This document shows positions 1 through 6,688 of a DNA stretch of 6,761 nucleotides, piece after piece. The stretch's first letter is position 1. Each line of letters begins with the position of its first letter. A program made the position numbers and the translations under genes. Source of the DNA: Marinilabiliaceae bacterium (lineage in GTDB: Bacteria > Bacteroidota > Bacteroidia > Bacteroidales > Marinilabiliaceae); the NCBI GenBank assembly GCA_027010905.1, contig JALVBA010000276.1, forward strand, positions 1 to 6,761. The letters run 5' to 3'. Under the pieces are notes generated by a model. It was not told where the DNA came from. It worked only from the letters and a program-made list of their open reading frames with translations, and did not search any database.

Positions 1-8
1 TTATAGGA

Positions 9-1304
9 CTATTCAAATTTTTGCTTAAGAAACCAAAACTCATGAAGAGTGATATTTAAATACACATTAAAATATTTCTCCTTAACCAAACCGAAGTTGG
101 CTGTTCCTCTTTGACCAAATTCAAAAGCAACATTTAAAGATGTTTTGGAACGTTTTAACGGTAAACCTGCCCCAAAACTTATGCCAAAGTCTTCAAGTTG
201 ATAATTATTTATCACTAAATAGTCATTTAACATATGCCCGCCTATTCGGTATCTTACCCTTGAAACATAAGATTTAGGGTTCCTGTTATTGGGAATATAT
301 TCAACACCTAATGCATATCTTGTTCTTGTGGTAGTCTTTGAAAACTCATCGGGGAAGGTGATGTCATCCCATCCATTTGTAAGGTAGTCGGCTGATATAG
401 TAAGTTTATTTTTTATGTTGTAAGCAACACCAAAACCGTACGACATTGGCATTTTTAAGGCGTCATTGCTAAAGTCTCTTTTGTTATACCTGAGTGTATC
501 TGCATCAACAAAGAGTTCTCCTTCAACTTCAATCTTCGTTCCGCGAGCCACCAACTCTTCTGAGTAACCCTTAAGAGGAGTTTTTGGGCTGAATGTTGCT
601 CCAACTGTAATTGATTTTTTTTCACTCAGAGGGATAGTTGTTTGTAAACCAAAGTCAAAAAAGATATCATTTACATGAATATTTTGTCTTTTTCCCCATG
701 AGAGTGCTGAGGAGTGATTGAGATAATCTATTGAATTAACACTTGTAAGATTCCCGAATAGATATGAGAAATGCACTCCGAGCGAGAGAAACTTAAATGG
801 TTTAGCACTAAACCCTGCATAAGCTCTGGATATTGATCCTGTACCATAGGCCTCTTGTAATTCAGTGCCAAAATCTTCGTCTTCCGAAATATTGGCAAAA
901 TTGTATCCTGTTCCTGAGAACGGTCTTATACCTATTGTTGCGGCACCCCAGCTGGCGAGAGGAAAACCAATGGCGAAGAACTCAAAGTTTATGTCACTAA
1001 AACTGGCATTATTGTCAGTTGTTGATAGATTCTGATAGAACCCTTTCAGACCGGTCTCAAAAAAGAATGACGATGAATCCATGGCTGAATAGGAGGCAGG
1101 GTTGAGATCGTTTAGATGTTCATTTGAACGTAGGGCAATTCCGGTACCACCCATTGCCGTATTTCTACCAAACCCACGATGCTCTATTTCGCCCAGCCCG
1201 TACCGAGAGTATGGAGAGAAAGTGTAACTTTGCCCAAGCATCTCAGTGCCAATAGAAATTAGGGTTGTAATTATTATTAAAAAGACTCTATTTCTTCTAT
1301 GCAT
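9..1304 (-). CDS. Putative outer-membrane beta-barrel protein downstream of coaX
   Basis: Predicted exported outer-membrane protein of 431 residues; the function is unknown. The N-terminus (MHRRNRVF, then a hydrophobic run to about residue 20) looks like a Sec signal peptide with cleavage near G24/Q25. The mature protein opens with FSPYSRYGLGE (29-39), a signature I associate with a Bacteroidota family encoded beside coaX. AMGG (50-53) and NPASY (68-72) recall the N-terminal region of FadL/OmpP1-type barrels. The rest alternates short hydrophobic and polar segments with many aromatic and glycine residues, as expected for beta strands, and ends in a strand-like segment (YFNVYLNITLHEFWFL). The ATG overlaps the coaX stop by 8 bp (ATGCATAG), so the two genes are probably co-transcribed and translationally coupled. 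There is no Shine-Dalgarno sequence. Family membership is inferred from motifs and context; a transport substrate cannot be assigned. The barrel call is fairly secure, a FadL relationship much less so. Confidence 0.8.
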   Translation of the reverse strand: MHRRNRVFLIIITTLISIGTEMLGQSYTFSPYSRYGLGEIEHRGFGRNTAMGGTGIALRSNEHLNDLNPASYSAMDSSSFFFETGLKGFYQNLSTTDNNASFSDINFEFFAIGFPLASWGAATIGIRPFSGTGYNFANISEDEDFGTELQEAYGTGSISRAYAGFSAKPFKFLSLGVHFSYLFGNLTSVNSIDYLNHSSALSWGKRQNIHVNDIFFDFGLQTTIPLSEKKSITVGATFSPKTPLKGYSEELVARGTKIEVEGELFVDADTLRYNKRDFSNDALKMPMSYGFGVAYNIKNKLTISADYLTNGWDDITFPDEFSKTTTRTRYALGVEYIPNNRNPKSYVSRVRYRIGGHMLNDYLVINNYQLEDFGISFGAGLPLKRSKTSLNVAFEFGQRGTANFGLVKEKYFNVYLNITLHEFWFLKQKFE

Positions 1305-2022
1305 TGTATTCTAATATTCGATTAAGACCCGTCAAAACTAAATTGAAGTGTACAAAGATGCGTTTTTTTAATTTTTTGACAAAGAAATCTGCATCTCCTC
1401 CTGTAAATAAAATTACAATTTCAGGATGTTTTTTTTCGAGATGCTGTATATATCCCTCAACCTCAAACAATAAACCGTGTTGTATGCCAGATTGAATTGC
1501 TTCGTTGGTTGAGGCTCCCAACAGGTTATACTGTTCAGTAAACTCAATTAATGGAAGTTTGCTTGTAAAATGATTAAGAGCCTTATAGCGCATTTGAAGT
1601 CCCGGAGAGATATTTCCACCCTTGTAAATGCCATCTTTGGAAATAAATTCAAAAGTGATTGCTGTACCTGCATCAACCACAAGAACATCTTTATGCGGAT
1701 ATAAATAAGAGGCACCCGCAACAACGGCAATCCTATCCTTTCCTAAAGTCTTAGGTGTTTTATACTCAATCGCGAATGGTAATTTAGTGTTTGAGTTAAG
1801 TATTTTAAATCCAGGAAATAGTGAATTTAGATCGGTTAATATGTTACTATCACCCAAATTAATGACAGAAGAGAGTATACAATTGTGGATATTATACTCT
1901 TTTTTCAGTTTTAGGAGCTTTTTTTTATCAAGGATATTGCACGAATCGGAATATACAAGTTGCCATTTATCAAAAACTCCTGTCTTTATCTGTGTATTTC
2001 CCTGATCAATGATTAAATTCAC
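1297..2022 (-). CDS. coaX: Type III pantothenate kinase (CoaX)
   Basis: Cytoplasmic enzyme that phosphorylates pantothenate with ATP to 4'-phosphopantothenate, the first step of coenzyme A synthesis. Type III enzymes belong to the ASKHA fold and, unlike CoaA, are not feedback-inhibited by CoA. Numbering from the GTG start at 2022 gives 241 residues, normal for the family. Visible motifs are DQGNT (6-10, the usual DxGNT phosphate loop), TPKTLGKDR (89-95 region with G92, D94, R95), DAGTAIT (117-123, with the expected catalytic Asp117), GGNISPG (135-141) and TGGDA (207-211). An in-frame TTG at 2058 would add 12 residues, but these lie before the conserved beta strand VNLIID, where family members begin, and that TTG falls inside a -7 promoter box. 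GTG 2022 is therefore preferred. The 3' end overlaps the outer-membrane protein gene. Function is secure from the motifs; the start is very likely but inferred. Confidence 0.96.
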   Translation of the reverse strand: MNLIIDQGNTQIKTGVFDKWQLVYSDSCNILDKKKLLKLKKEYNIHNCILSSVINLGDSNILTDLNSLFPGFKILNSNTKLPFAIEYKTPKTLGKDRIAVVAGASYLYPHKDVLVVDAGTAITFEFISKDGIYKGGNISPGLQMRYKALNHFTSKLPLIEFTEQYNLLGASTNEAIQSGIQHGLLFEVEGYIQHLEKKHPEIVILFTGGDADFFVKKLKKRIFVHFNLVLTGLNRILEYNA

Positions 2023-2055
2023 GAAATTTGTATTGAGTTGTAAAAATAATAAATA

Positions 2056-2063
2056 CAAAGATA
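2056..2063 (-). promoter_or_regulatory. Candidate coaX promoter, -7 element
   Basis: On the minus strand these bases read TATCTTTG, a perfect match to the Bacteroidota sigma-70-type -7 consensus TAnnTTTG. Transcription would start a few bases downstream, near 2050, giving a leader of roughly 25-30 bases to the GTG at 2022. I see no clear TTTG-type -33 element 19-21 bp upstream, so the call rests on one box and its position. Confidence 0.5.
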
Positions 2064-2128
2064 GATAGTTTTTATTTAAAGTGATTAACCTTTGGGTTTT
2101 TGGCGTAACAATTATTCATTTTAGTTAG

Positions 2129-3190
2129 ATGAGAAAGGTATTAATAGTTGAAGACGACAGATTTATCTCTACCATTTTGTCGATGTTTTTAAAAGAGCTG
2201 GGACACGAACTGGTTGGAATATGTCAAACTGGTATTGAGGCTGTAAAGTTATGTTCTGATGTTAATCCGGACGTTGTTTTAATGGATATACACATCGAAG
2301 GTGAACTGGATGGAATTCAAACAACCGAGAGGTTGAAGAGTGAATTTGATATTCCCGTGATATATGTATCCTCTGACACAAGCAGCTATATTATAGAGCG
2401 TGCAATAGTGACAAACTCATACGGTTTTTTGGTTAAGCCTGTGAATAAACAGGAGCTCGGCATCAGTATCGATCTGGCCTACTACAAGCATAAGGTAGAC
2501 TTAGAGCAAAAGGCGCGTGAGCGAGGCTATCGCCAGTTTATCAGTGAATCGCCTGTGCCAATAGTGATTGTGAATGATGGTAAAATACAGTATCTCAACA
2601 ATCTTGCACTGGAGGTAATATTTAAAACTCACTATATTGAGGATGTTCTGCTTCAACCTTTTTTGGGTTTTGTGGATGAGCAGGATCGAGACATCGTTAA
2701 GAGACTTTTTGATGATTTCGAAAATGCCGGAAGCTGTTTTAAATGTCAAACTATCAGACTACAGGATGTACATGGTAGGTACACTTATGTTGAGATTGAC
2801 GGTTCAGGTGTTAACTTTAACAGTAAAAGCTCAGTTCAGATAATTATTCGTGATATATCTGAAGAGATTCAGATTCAGGAACGTATGGAGAGTTATAAGA
2901 TGGCTCTCATTAAATCCGGAATCCCTTTTGTAATCACTAATCCTGATTTAAATGTTGTTGAGTCATGTTTTGATAAAAAGTTTATTATTCATACTAACGG
3001 TAATTCAGTTGAATCAAGAGAGGTAGAGGTGATAATTTCTGAAGAGGAGAAACAGAAACTGAATGACCCTAAAGAAAATAGTATCACTGCTAAAATAAAA
3101 GTTAAAGGAGTGGTCTCTGGTGAATTTACAGCTTTAAGAATGATTGAATTCAATGGAAAGGTTAGCCATCTTGTTTTTATCCCGGCCTAA
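2129..3190 (+). CDS. Response regulator with receiver and PAS domains, no recognisable output domain
   Basis: Predicted cytoplasmic signalling protein of 353 residues. Residues 1-118 form a CheY-like receiver: acidic pocket E8/D9/D10, phosphoacceptor D53 in LMDIHIEG, switch residue S81 in IPVIYVSS, Y98, and the conserved K103-P104. All residues needed for phosphorylation are present. A charged helical linker (about 107-134) leads to a PAS domain (about 134-250) starting YRQFISESPVPIVIVNDGKI and ending near IIIRDISEEI. Residues 257-353 start like a second PAS domain (ALIKSGIPFVITNPDLN) but become hard to place. I see no helix-turn-helix, LytTR, GGDEF or histidine kinase domain. The receiver resembles those that precede PAS and kinase modules in larger sensor proteins (MDI..EGE.DGI, FDIPVIY, YKHK). 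The start is fixed by an in-frame TAG directly before the ATG. No partner kinase is encoded in the window, so signal and target are unknown. The stop overlaps the stop of mfd on the other strand. Confidence 0.88.
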   Translation: MRKVLIVEDDRFISTILSMFLKELGHELVGICQTGIEAVKLCSDVNPDVVLMDIHIEGELDGIQTTERLKSEFDIPVIYVSSDTSSYIIERAIVTNSYGFLVKPVNKQELGISIDLAYYKHKVDLEQKARERGYRQFISESPVPIVIVNDGKIQYLNNLALEVIFKTHYIEDVLLQPFLGFVDEQDRDIVKRLFDDFENAGSCFKCQTIRLQDVHGRYTYVEIDGSGVNFNSKSSVQIIIRDISEEIQIQERMESYKMALIKSGIPFVITNPDLNVVESCFDKKFIIHTNGNSVESREVEVIISEEEKQKLNDPKENSITAKIKVKGVVSGEFTALRMIEFNGKVSHLVFIPA

Positions 3191-6100
3191 GTCTGAGATA
3201 CAAACTTAAGTATCTCACTAAGTAAAATTTTAATATTTTCAATTGAATCTACTCTTTTTATAAAAAGAAACAGCTTCTCTTTACCCTCTTTCATCTCAGC
3301 TACTGTCGGATTGTTCTGCAGCCAAAGAACTATATTTCCAAACTGAGGCGACTGATAGAAATATGACTCCTGATTTGAAGGAAAGTAGAGATAGAGTTTT
3401 CTGTTTTTATATATAATCTTCTCAATACCCAACTGTTTTGCAACCATCCGTATGCGAACAATATCGAACAAAACGGTAGCTTTTTGGGGTAGAGGTCCAA
3501 ACCTGTCTTTGAGGTTTGTTCTGAAAGTGTTCAGCTCCTCCTCTTCATTCAAATTGTCAAGTTCACGGTATAGATGCATCCGTTCAGCGATGTTTTCAAT
3601 GTACACCTCAGGGAATCGCATCTCAATATCTGTCTCAATCTGACAATCTGCCGTGAAGCTTTTAACCTCTAGCCGTTTATTAGTCTCCTTCTCAACAAAA
3701 AGCTCTTTGTAATCGGTATCTTTCAACTCCTGAACAGCCTCATTCAAAATTTTCATATAGGTTTCGTAACCGATATCGGAGATGAAACCACTCTGTTCTC
3801 CACCAAGTATGTCGCCGGCACCTCTGATATCTAAATCCTGCATTGCAATGCTAAAACCACTTCCCAAATCAGAAAACTCCTCAATGATTTTTATTCTGCG
3901 CCGTGCCTCTTGTGTTAATGTGGATAGGGGGGGAGCTAGCAGGTAGCAGAAAGCTTTCTTGTTTGTACGGCCTACCCTGCCTCGCAGTTGGTGTAGCTCG
4001 CTCAGCCCGAAATTATGGGAATTGTTAATTATTATGGTGTTGGCATTAGGGATATCCAGCCCCGATTCAATAATGGTTGTGGCCACAAGCACATCGTAAT
4101 CTCCGGCGATAAAATCAAGCATAATCTTCTCCAGCTTACCGCCTTCCATCTGCCCGTGTGCAGCAATAGTCCGTATCTCAGGCAGGATACGTTTTATGAG
4201 AGTCTCTATCTCAAAAATATTCTGTACACGGTTATTTATAAAAAACACCTGGCCTCCACGCTCAACCTCATACAGAATTGCCTCCTTAATTATCTCCTCA
4301 TTGAATGAGTGAAGCTCAGTATTTATAGGATACCTGTTTGGTGGTGGTGTGTTCAGAATAGAGAGGTCACGAGCACCCATAAGGGAGAATTGCAATGTTC
4401 GGGGTATGGGCGTTGCGGTTAATGTCAAGGTATCAACATTTACTCGTATGTTTTTCAATTTCTCTTTTACTGCTACACCAAACCGCTGCTCTTCATCAAT
4501 AATCAGAAGCCCCAAATCTTTAAACTCAACATCCTTGCCTACTATTCTGTGGGTACCGATGATAATATCGAGATTGCCCTCTTTCAGTCTCTTTAGTGCC
4601 TCTTTTATACTCTTAGGTTTTCGTAAGCGGCTTATGTAATCAACAGAGCAAGGAAAATCTTTTAATCGCTCGGTGAATGTGGTGTAGTGTTGTAGTGCCA
4701 GTATTGTTGTGGGTACCAGAATGGCAACCTGCTTATTGTCAGTAACAGCTTTGAATGCAGCCCTTATTGCAATCTCAGTCTTGCCGAAACCAACGTCACC
4801 ACACACAAGCCTGTCCATTGGTGTTTCCGACTCCATATCCTTTTTTATCGCTTTGGTTGAGGTGATTTGGTCGGGAGTATCTTCGTAAATAAACGACGAT
4901 TCAAGCTCTGTTTGCAGATACGATTCGGGGGAGAAGGAGTAACCCGGTTGCGCTTTTCGCTTTGCATAGAGGGCAATCAGCTCCCGGGCAATATCCTTTA
5001 CTTTTGACTTGGTTTTCTGTTTTAGATTTTTCCAGGCAGCTGTTCCCAGCTTGTTTATTTTTGGTGGAGCACTGTCCTTTCCTTTGTACTTGCTGATTCG
5101 GTGAAGCGAGTGGATATTAACTAACAGAATGTCGTTGTCCCGGTAAATTAGCCTTATTGCCTCCTGTTGTTGACCATTAATATCAGTTGTTACAAGTCCG
5201 CCGAAACGACCAATGCCGTGGTCGATATGTACAACATAGTCGCCGGGGTTTAGTCTGTTTATCTCTTTCAGAGAGATAGCCTGCTGGGCAGATTTAGTCT
5301 TCTCTGTACGAAGCGAGAATTTATGGTATCGTTCAAATATCTGATGATCGGTATAGATTGAGATATGGTTGTCATTGTCGATGAAGCCTTCGTGTAGCGA
5401 ATGGTTAATCTCTTTGTACTTCACGTTAGTCCCCTTGTCATCAAAAATTGCCTTTAGCCGCTCAAGCTGCCTTGGATTGTCCGACAGGATATGACATTCG
5501 TATTTCTGTTCGTTAAGTTCAGTAAGGTTCTCTTCGAGATAATCGAAGTTTTTATGAAAGACCGGCTGAGGTGTTGTGCTTACATCAAATTGTACAGAAC
5601 TCGTTTTTAATGTTTTTCCCGGTGTGCTGAAAGTTAATGTTTTTAGTTTGTTGAGAGGTTCAAAGAGTTCTGACGAAGAGCAGAATCTGCCGGATGGCGG
5701 AATTAAGAGCTCCTCCTCTTCTGTATCCTCTTCAATATGCTGTGTCGAATCCAGTTTGACTTTTATTGCATTCGCAATTTCACCGGTATACTTAATGTTC
5801 TCTATCCAAACTATGCTGCTGTCGGGCAGAAAGGAGGAGAGGGGAATAAATGAGTTTGAGATGTTGTTTCCGGTAATGTCAGGAACAATTTCAATCTGCT
5901 TTAAACTTGATTTGGAGAGTTGGTTCTCCAGGTTAAAGCTTCTCAGACTGTCAACTTCATCACCAAAAAGGTCGATTCTGTATGGATCTTCGTTGGCAAA
6001 TGAAAATATGTCGATAATACTTCCTCTCACTGAATATTGCCCCGGCTCATAAACGTAATCCACCCTCTGAAATTCATATTCGTTCAGCAGGTCTGTAATA

Positions 6101-6558
6101 AATGATGTGTCTAATCTGTCGCCGATTTTGATTTTTAGAATGTTCTCCTCGAGCTGTTCTGAGGAGATAACCTTCTCGGCAATAGCCTCGGGATAGGTTA
6201 CTACAAAAAGTTTTTGAGTGCTGTTGTGTAGCGCATTCAACGACTCGGTTCGCATCAGTACACTTTGCGAATCTTTCATGCCCTGCTCAGGTGTTCTTTT
6301 GTATGATGAGGGGATAAAAAATGCCGAATCGCTTCCTGTTAGCTGTACTAGGTCGTTATAGAAGAATGCAGCAGATTCGCGGTCGTTCATCACAATAATA
6401 TGCGACCCCTCCTCAAAAAAGGTTGCCACAAGTATCGATTTAAAAGATCCTGTACCTCCCTTTATAAAAGTGATTTCTGATTTTTTTGTCAGGCTGTCAG
6501 ATATCTGCTTATGCAGTGTTGATAATCTGTATTTATGAATGAGCTGGCTTAACTCCAC
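3187..6558 (-). CDS. mfd: Transcription-repair coupling factor (Mfd)
   Basis: ATP-dependent DNA translocase that pushes stalled RNA polymerase off damaged template and recruits UvrA for nucleotide excision repair. It has 1123 residues, close to the usual 1100-1170. The N-terminal UvrB-like module includes YVYEPGQYSVRGSIIDIF (168-185), the region that binds UvrA in homologues, and a partly kept P-loop GGTGSFKS (34-41). An acidic patch (276-283) lies in the variable middle. The CarD-like RNA polymerase-interaction domain starts near NPGDYVVHIDHGIGRF (437-452). The RecG-like motor has YEDTPDQ (558-564), Walker A GDVGFGKT (587-594), DEEQ (688-691), TATPIPRT (714-721), TTIIESGLDI (827-836), QLRGRVGR (857-864) and the TRG motif (901-924, R912, Q922). 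The C-terminal TRCF domain spans about 980-1085. The only plausible start is GTG 6558: the upstream frame reaches a stop with no other initiator, and the N-terminus ELSQLIHKY fits the family. The frame is intact. Confidence 0.98.
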   Translation of the reverse strand: MELSQLIHKYRLSTLHKQISDSLTKKSEITFIKGGTGSFKSILVATFFEEGSHIIVMNDRESAAFFYNDLVQLTGSDSAFFIPSSYKRTPEQGMKDSQSVLMRTESLNALHNSTQKLFVVTYPEAIAEKVISSEQLEENILKIKIGDRLDTSFITDLLNEYEFQRVDYVYEPGQYSVRGSIIDIFSFANEDPYRIDLFGDEVDSLRSFNLENQLSKSSLKQIEIVPDITGNNISNSFIPLSSFLPDSSIVWIENIKYTGEIANAIKVKLDSTQHIEEDTEEEELLIPPSGRFCSSSELFEPLNKLKTLTFSTPGKTLKTSSVQFDVSTTPQPVFHKNFDYLEENLTELNEQKYECHILSDNPRQLERLKAIFDDKGTNVKYKEINHSLHEGFIDNDNHISIYTDHQIFERYHKFSLRTEKTKSAQQAISLKEINRLNPGDYVVHIDHGIGRFGGLVTTDINGQQQEAIRLIYRDNDILLVNIHSLHRISKYKGKDSAPPKINKLGTAAWKNLKQKTKSKVKDIARELIALYAKRKAQPGYSFSPESYLQTELESSFIYEDTPDQITSTKAIKKDMESETPMDRLVCGDVGFGKTEIAIRAAFKAVTDNKQVAILVPTTILALQHYTTFTERLKDFPCSVDYISRLRKPKSIKEALKRLKEGNLDIIIGTHRIVGKDVEFKDLGLLIIDEEQRFGVAVKEKLKNIRVNVDTLTLTATPIPRTLQFSLMGARDLSILNTPPPNRYPINTELHSFNEEIIKEAILYEVERGGQVFFINNRVQNIFEIETLIKRILPEIRTIAAHGQMEGGKLEKIMLDFIAGDYDVLVATTIIESGLDIPNANTIIINNSHNFGLSELHQLRGRVGRTNKKAFCYLLAPPLSTLTQEARRRIKIIEEFSDLGSGFSIAMQDLDIRGAGDILGGEQSGFISDIGYETYMKILNEAVQELKDTDYKELFVEKETNKRLEVKSFTADCQIETDIEMRFPEVYIENIAERMHLYRELDNLNEEEELNTFRTNLKDRFGPLPQKATVLFDIVRIRMVAKQLGIEKIIYKNRKLYLYFPSNQESYFYQSPQFGNIVLWLQNNPTVAEMKEGKEKLFLFIKRVDSIENIKILLSEILKFVSQT

Positions 6559-6571
6559 TATCTTTTTTTTG

Positions 6572-6579
6572 CAAAAATA
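6572..6579 (-). promoter_or_regulatory. Candidate mfd promoter, -7 element
   Basis: The minus strand reads TATTTTTG, matching the Bacteroidota -7 consensus TAnnTTTG. The G at 6572 is only 13 bases before the GTG start codon, so transcription would begin inside or just after the run of eight A residues (6563-6570 on the coding strand), leaving a leader of about 5-10 bases. No clear -33 box is visible. An AT-rich sequence can produce this match by chance, so confidence is moderate. Confidence 0.45.
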
Positions 6580-6588
6580 GCTATTTTT
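6573..6588. repeat. 16-bp perfect palindrome in the mfd upstream region
   Basis: The sequence AAAAATAGCTATTTTT is identical to its own reverse complement. Its left half coincides with most of the mfd -7 box, and the mirror half gives a plus-strand TATTTTTT, one base short of a second -7 box facing the gene at the right edge. It could be a repressor operator or a coincidence of AT-rich promoter sequence. Seen directly; any function is inferred. Confidence 0.5.
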
Positions 6589-6664
6589 TAATTATCTCAG
6601 AGTGCCTCGGTGAATCTGTTTCATTAATTCCTTCGGCTCTATTCTAATTTACGGATGATTTTGT

Positions 6665-6672
6665 TATCTTAG
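6665..6672 (+). promoter_or_regulatory. Possible -7 element for the gene at the right edge
   Basis: The plus strand reads TATCTTAG, matching five of the six defined positions of TAnnTTTG, 16 bases before the ATG at 6689. The spacing fits a very short leader like the one proposed for mfd. There is no convincing -33 box. This is a weak call supported mainly by position. Confidence 0.3.
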
Positions 6673-6688
6673 TAAAAAAATAGTAAAG

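Noticed and set aside
1..8. Possible start of a downstream gene (for example lptC) at the left edge
   Set aside because: Only eight bases remain beyond the outer-membrane protein stop codon, and they contain no start codon on the minus strand. The expectation comes from known gene order, not from this sequence.
1787..2005. Plus-strand frame of 72 codons opposite the 5' part of coaX
   Set aside because: It is fully contained in coaX on the other strand, with no family resemblance and no start signals.
2087..2098. Short inverted repeat AACC-TTTG-GGTT in the coaX/response regulator intergenic region
   Set aside because: The arms are only four bases and no T-run follows, so it is neither a terminator nor a convincing operator.
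2091..2120. Possible response regulator promoter: TTTG at 2091-2094 followed by TATTCATT at 2113-2120
   Set aside because: The spacing suits a -33/-7 pair, but the second box matches TAnnTTTG poorly (CATT instead of TTTG) and would place the transcript start almost on the ATG. It is too weak to list as a promoter.
4015..4639. Two plus-strand open frames of about 97 codons antisense to the mfd motor domain
   Set aside because: Both are antisense to the helicase motifs of mfd, whose conservation explains the frames, and neither encodes a recognisable protein.
5576..6052. A 158-codon open frame on the plus strand opposite the N-terminal part of mfd
   Set aside because: It lies entirely antisense to a well-conserved gene, its peptide is serine-rich and low in recognisable motifs, and it has no promoter-like sequence. 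It is a shadow of the mfd reading frame.
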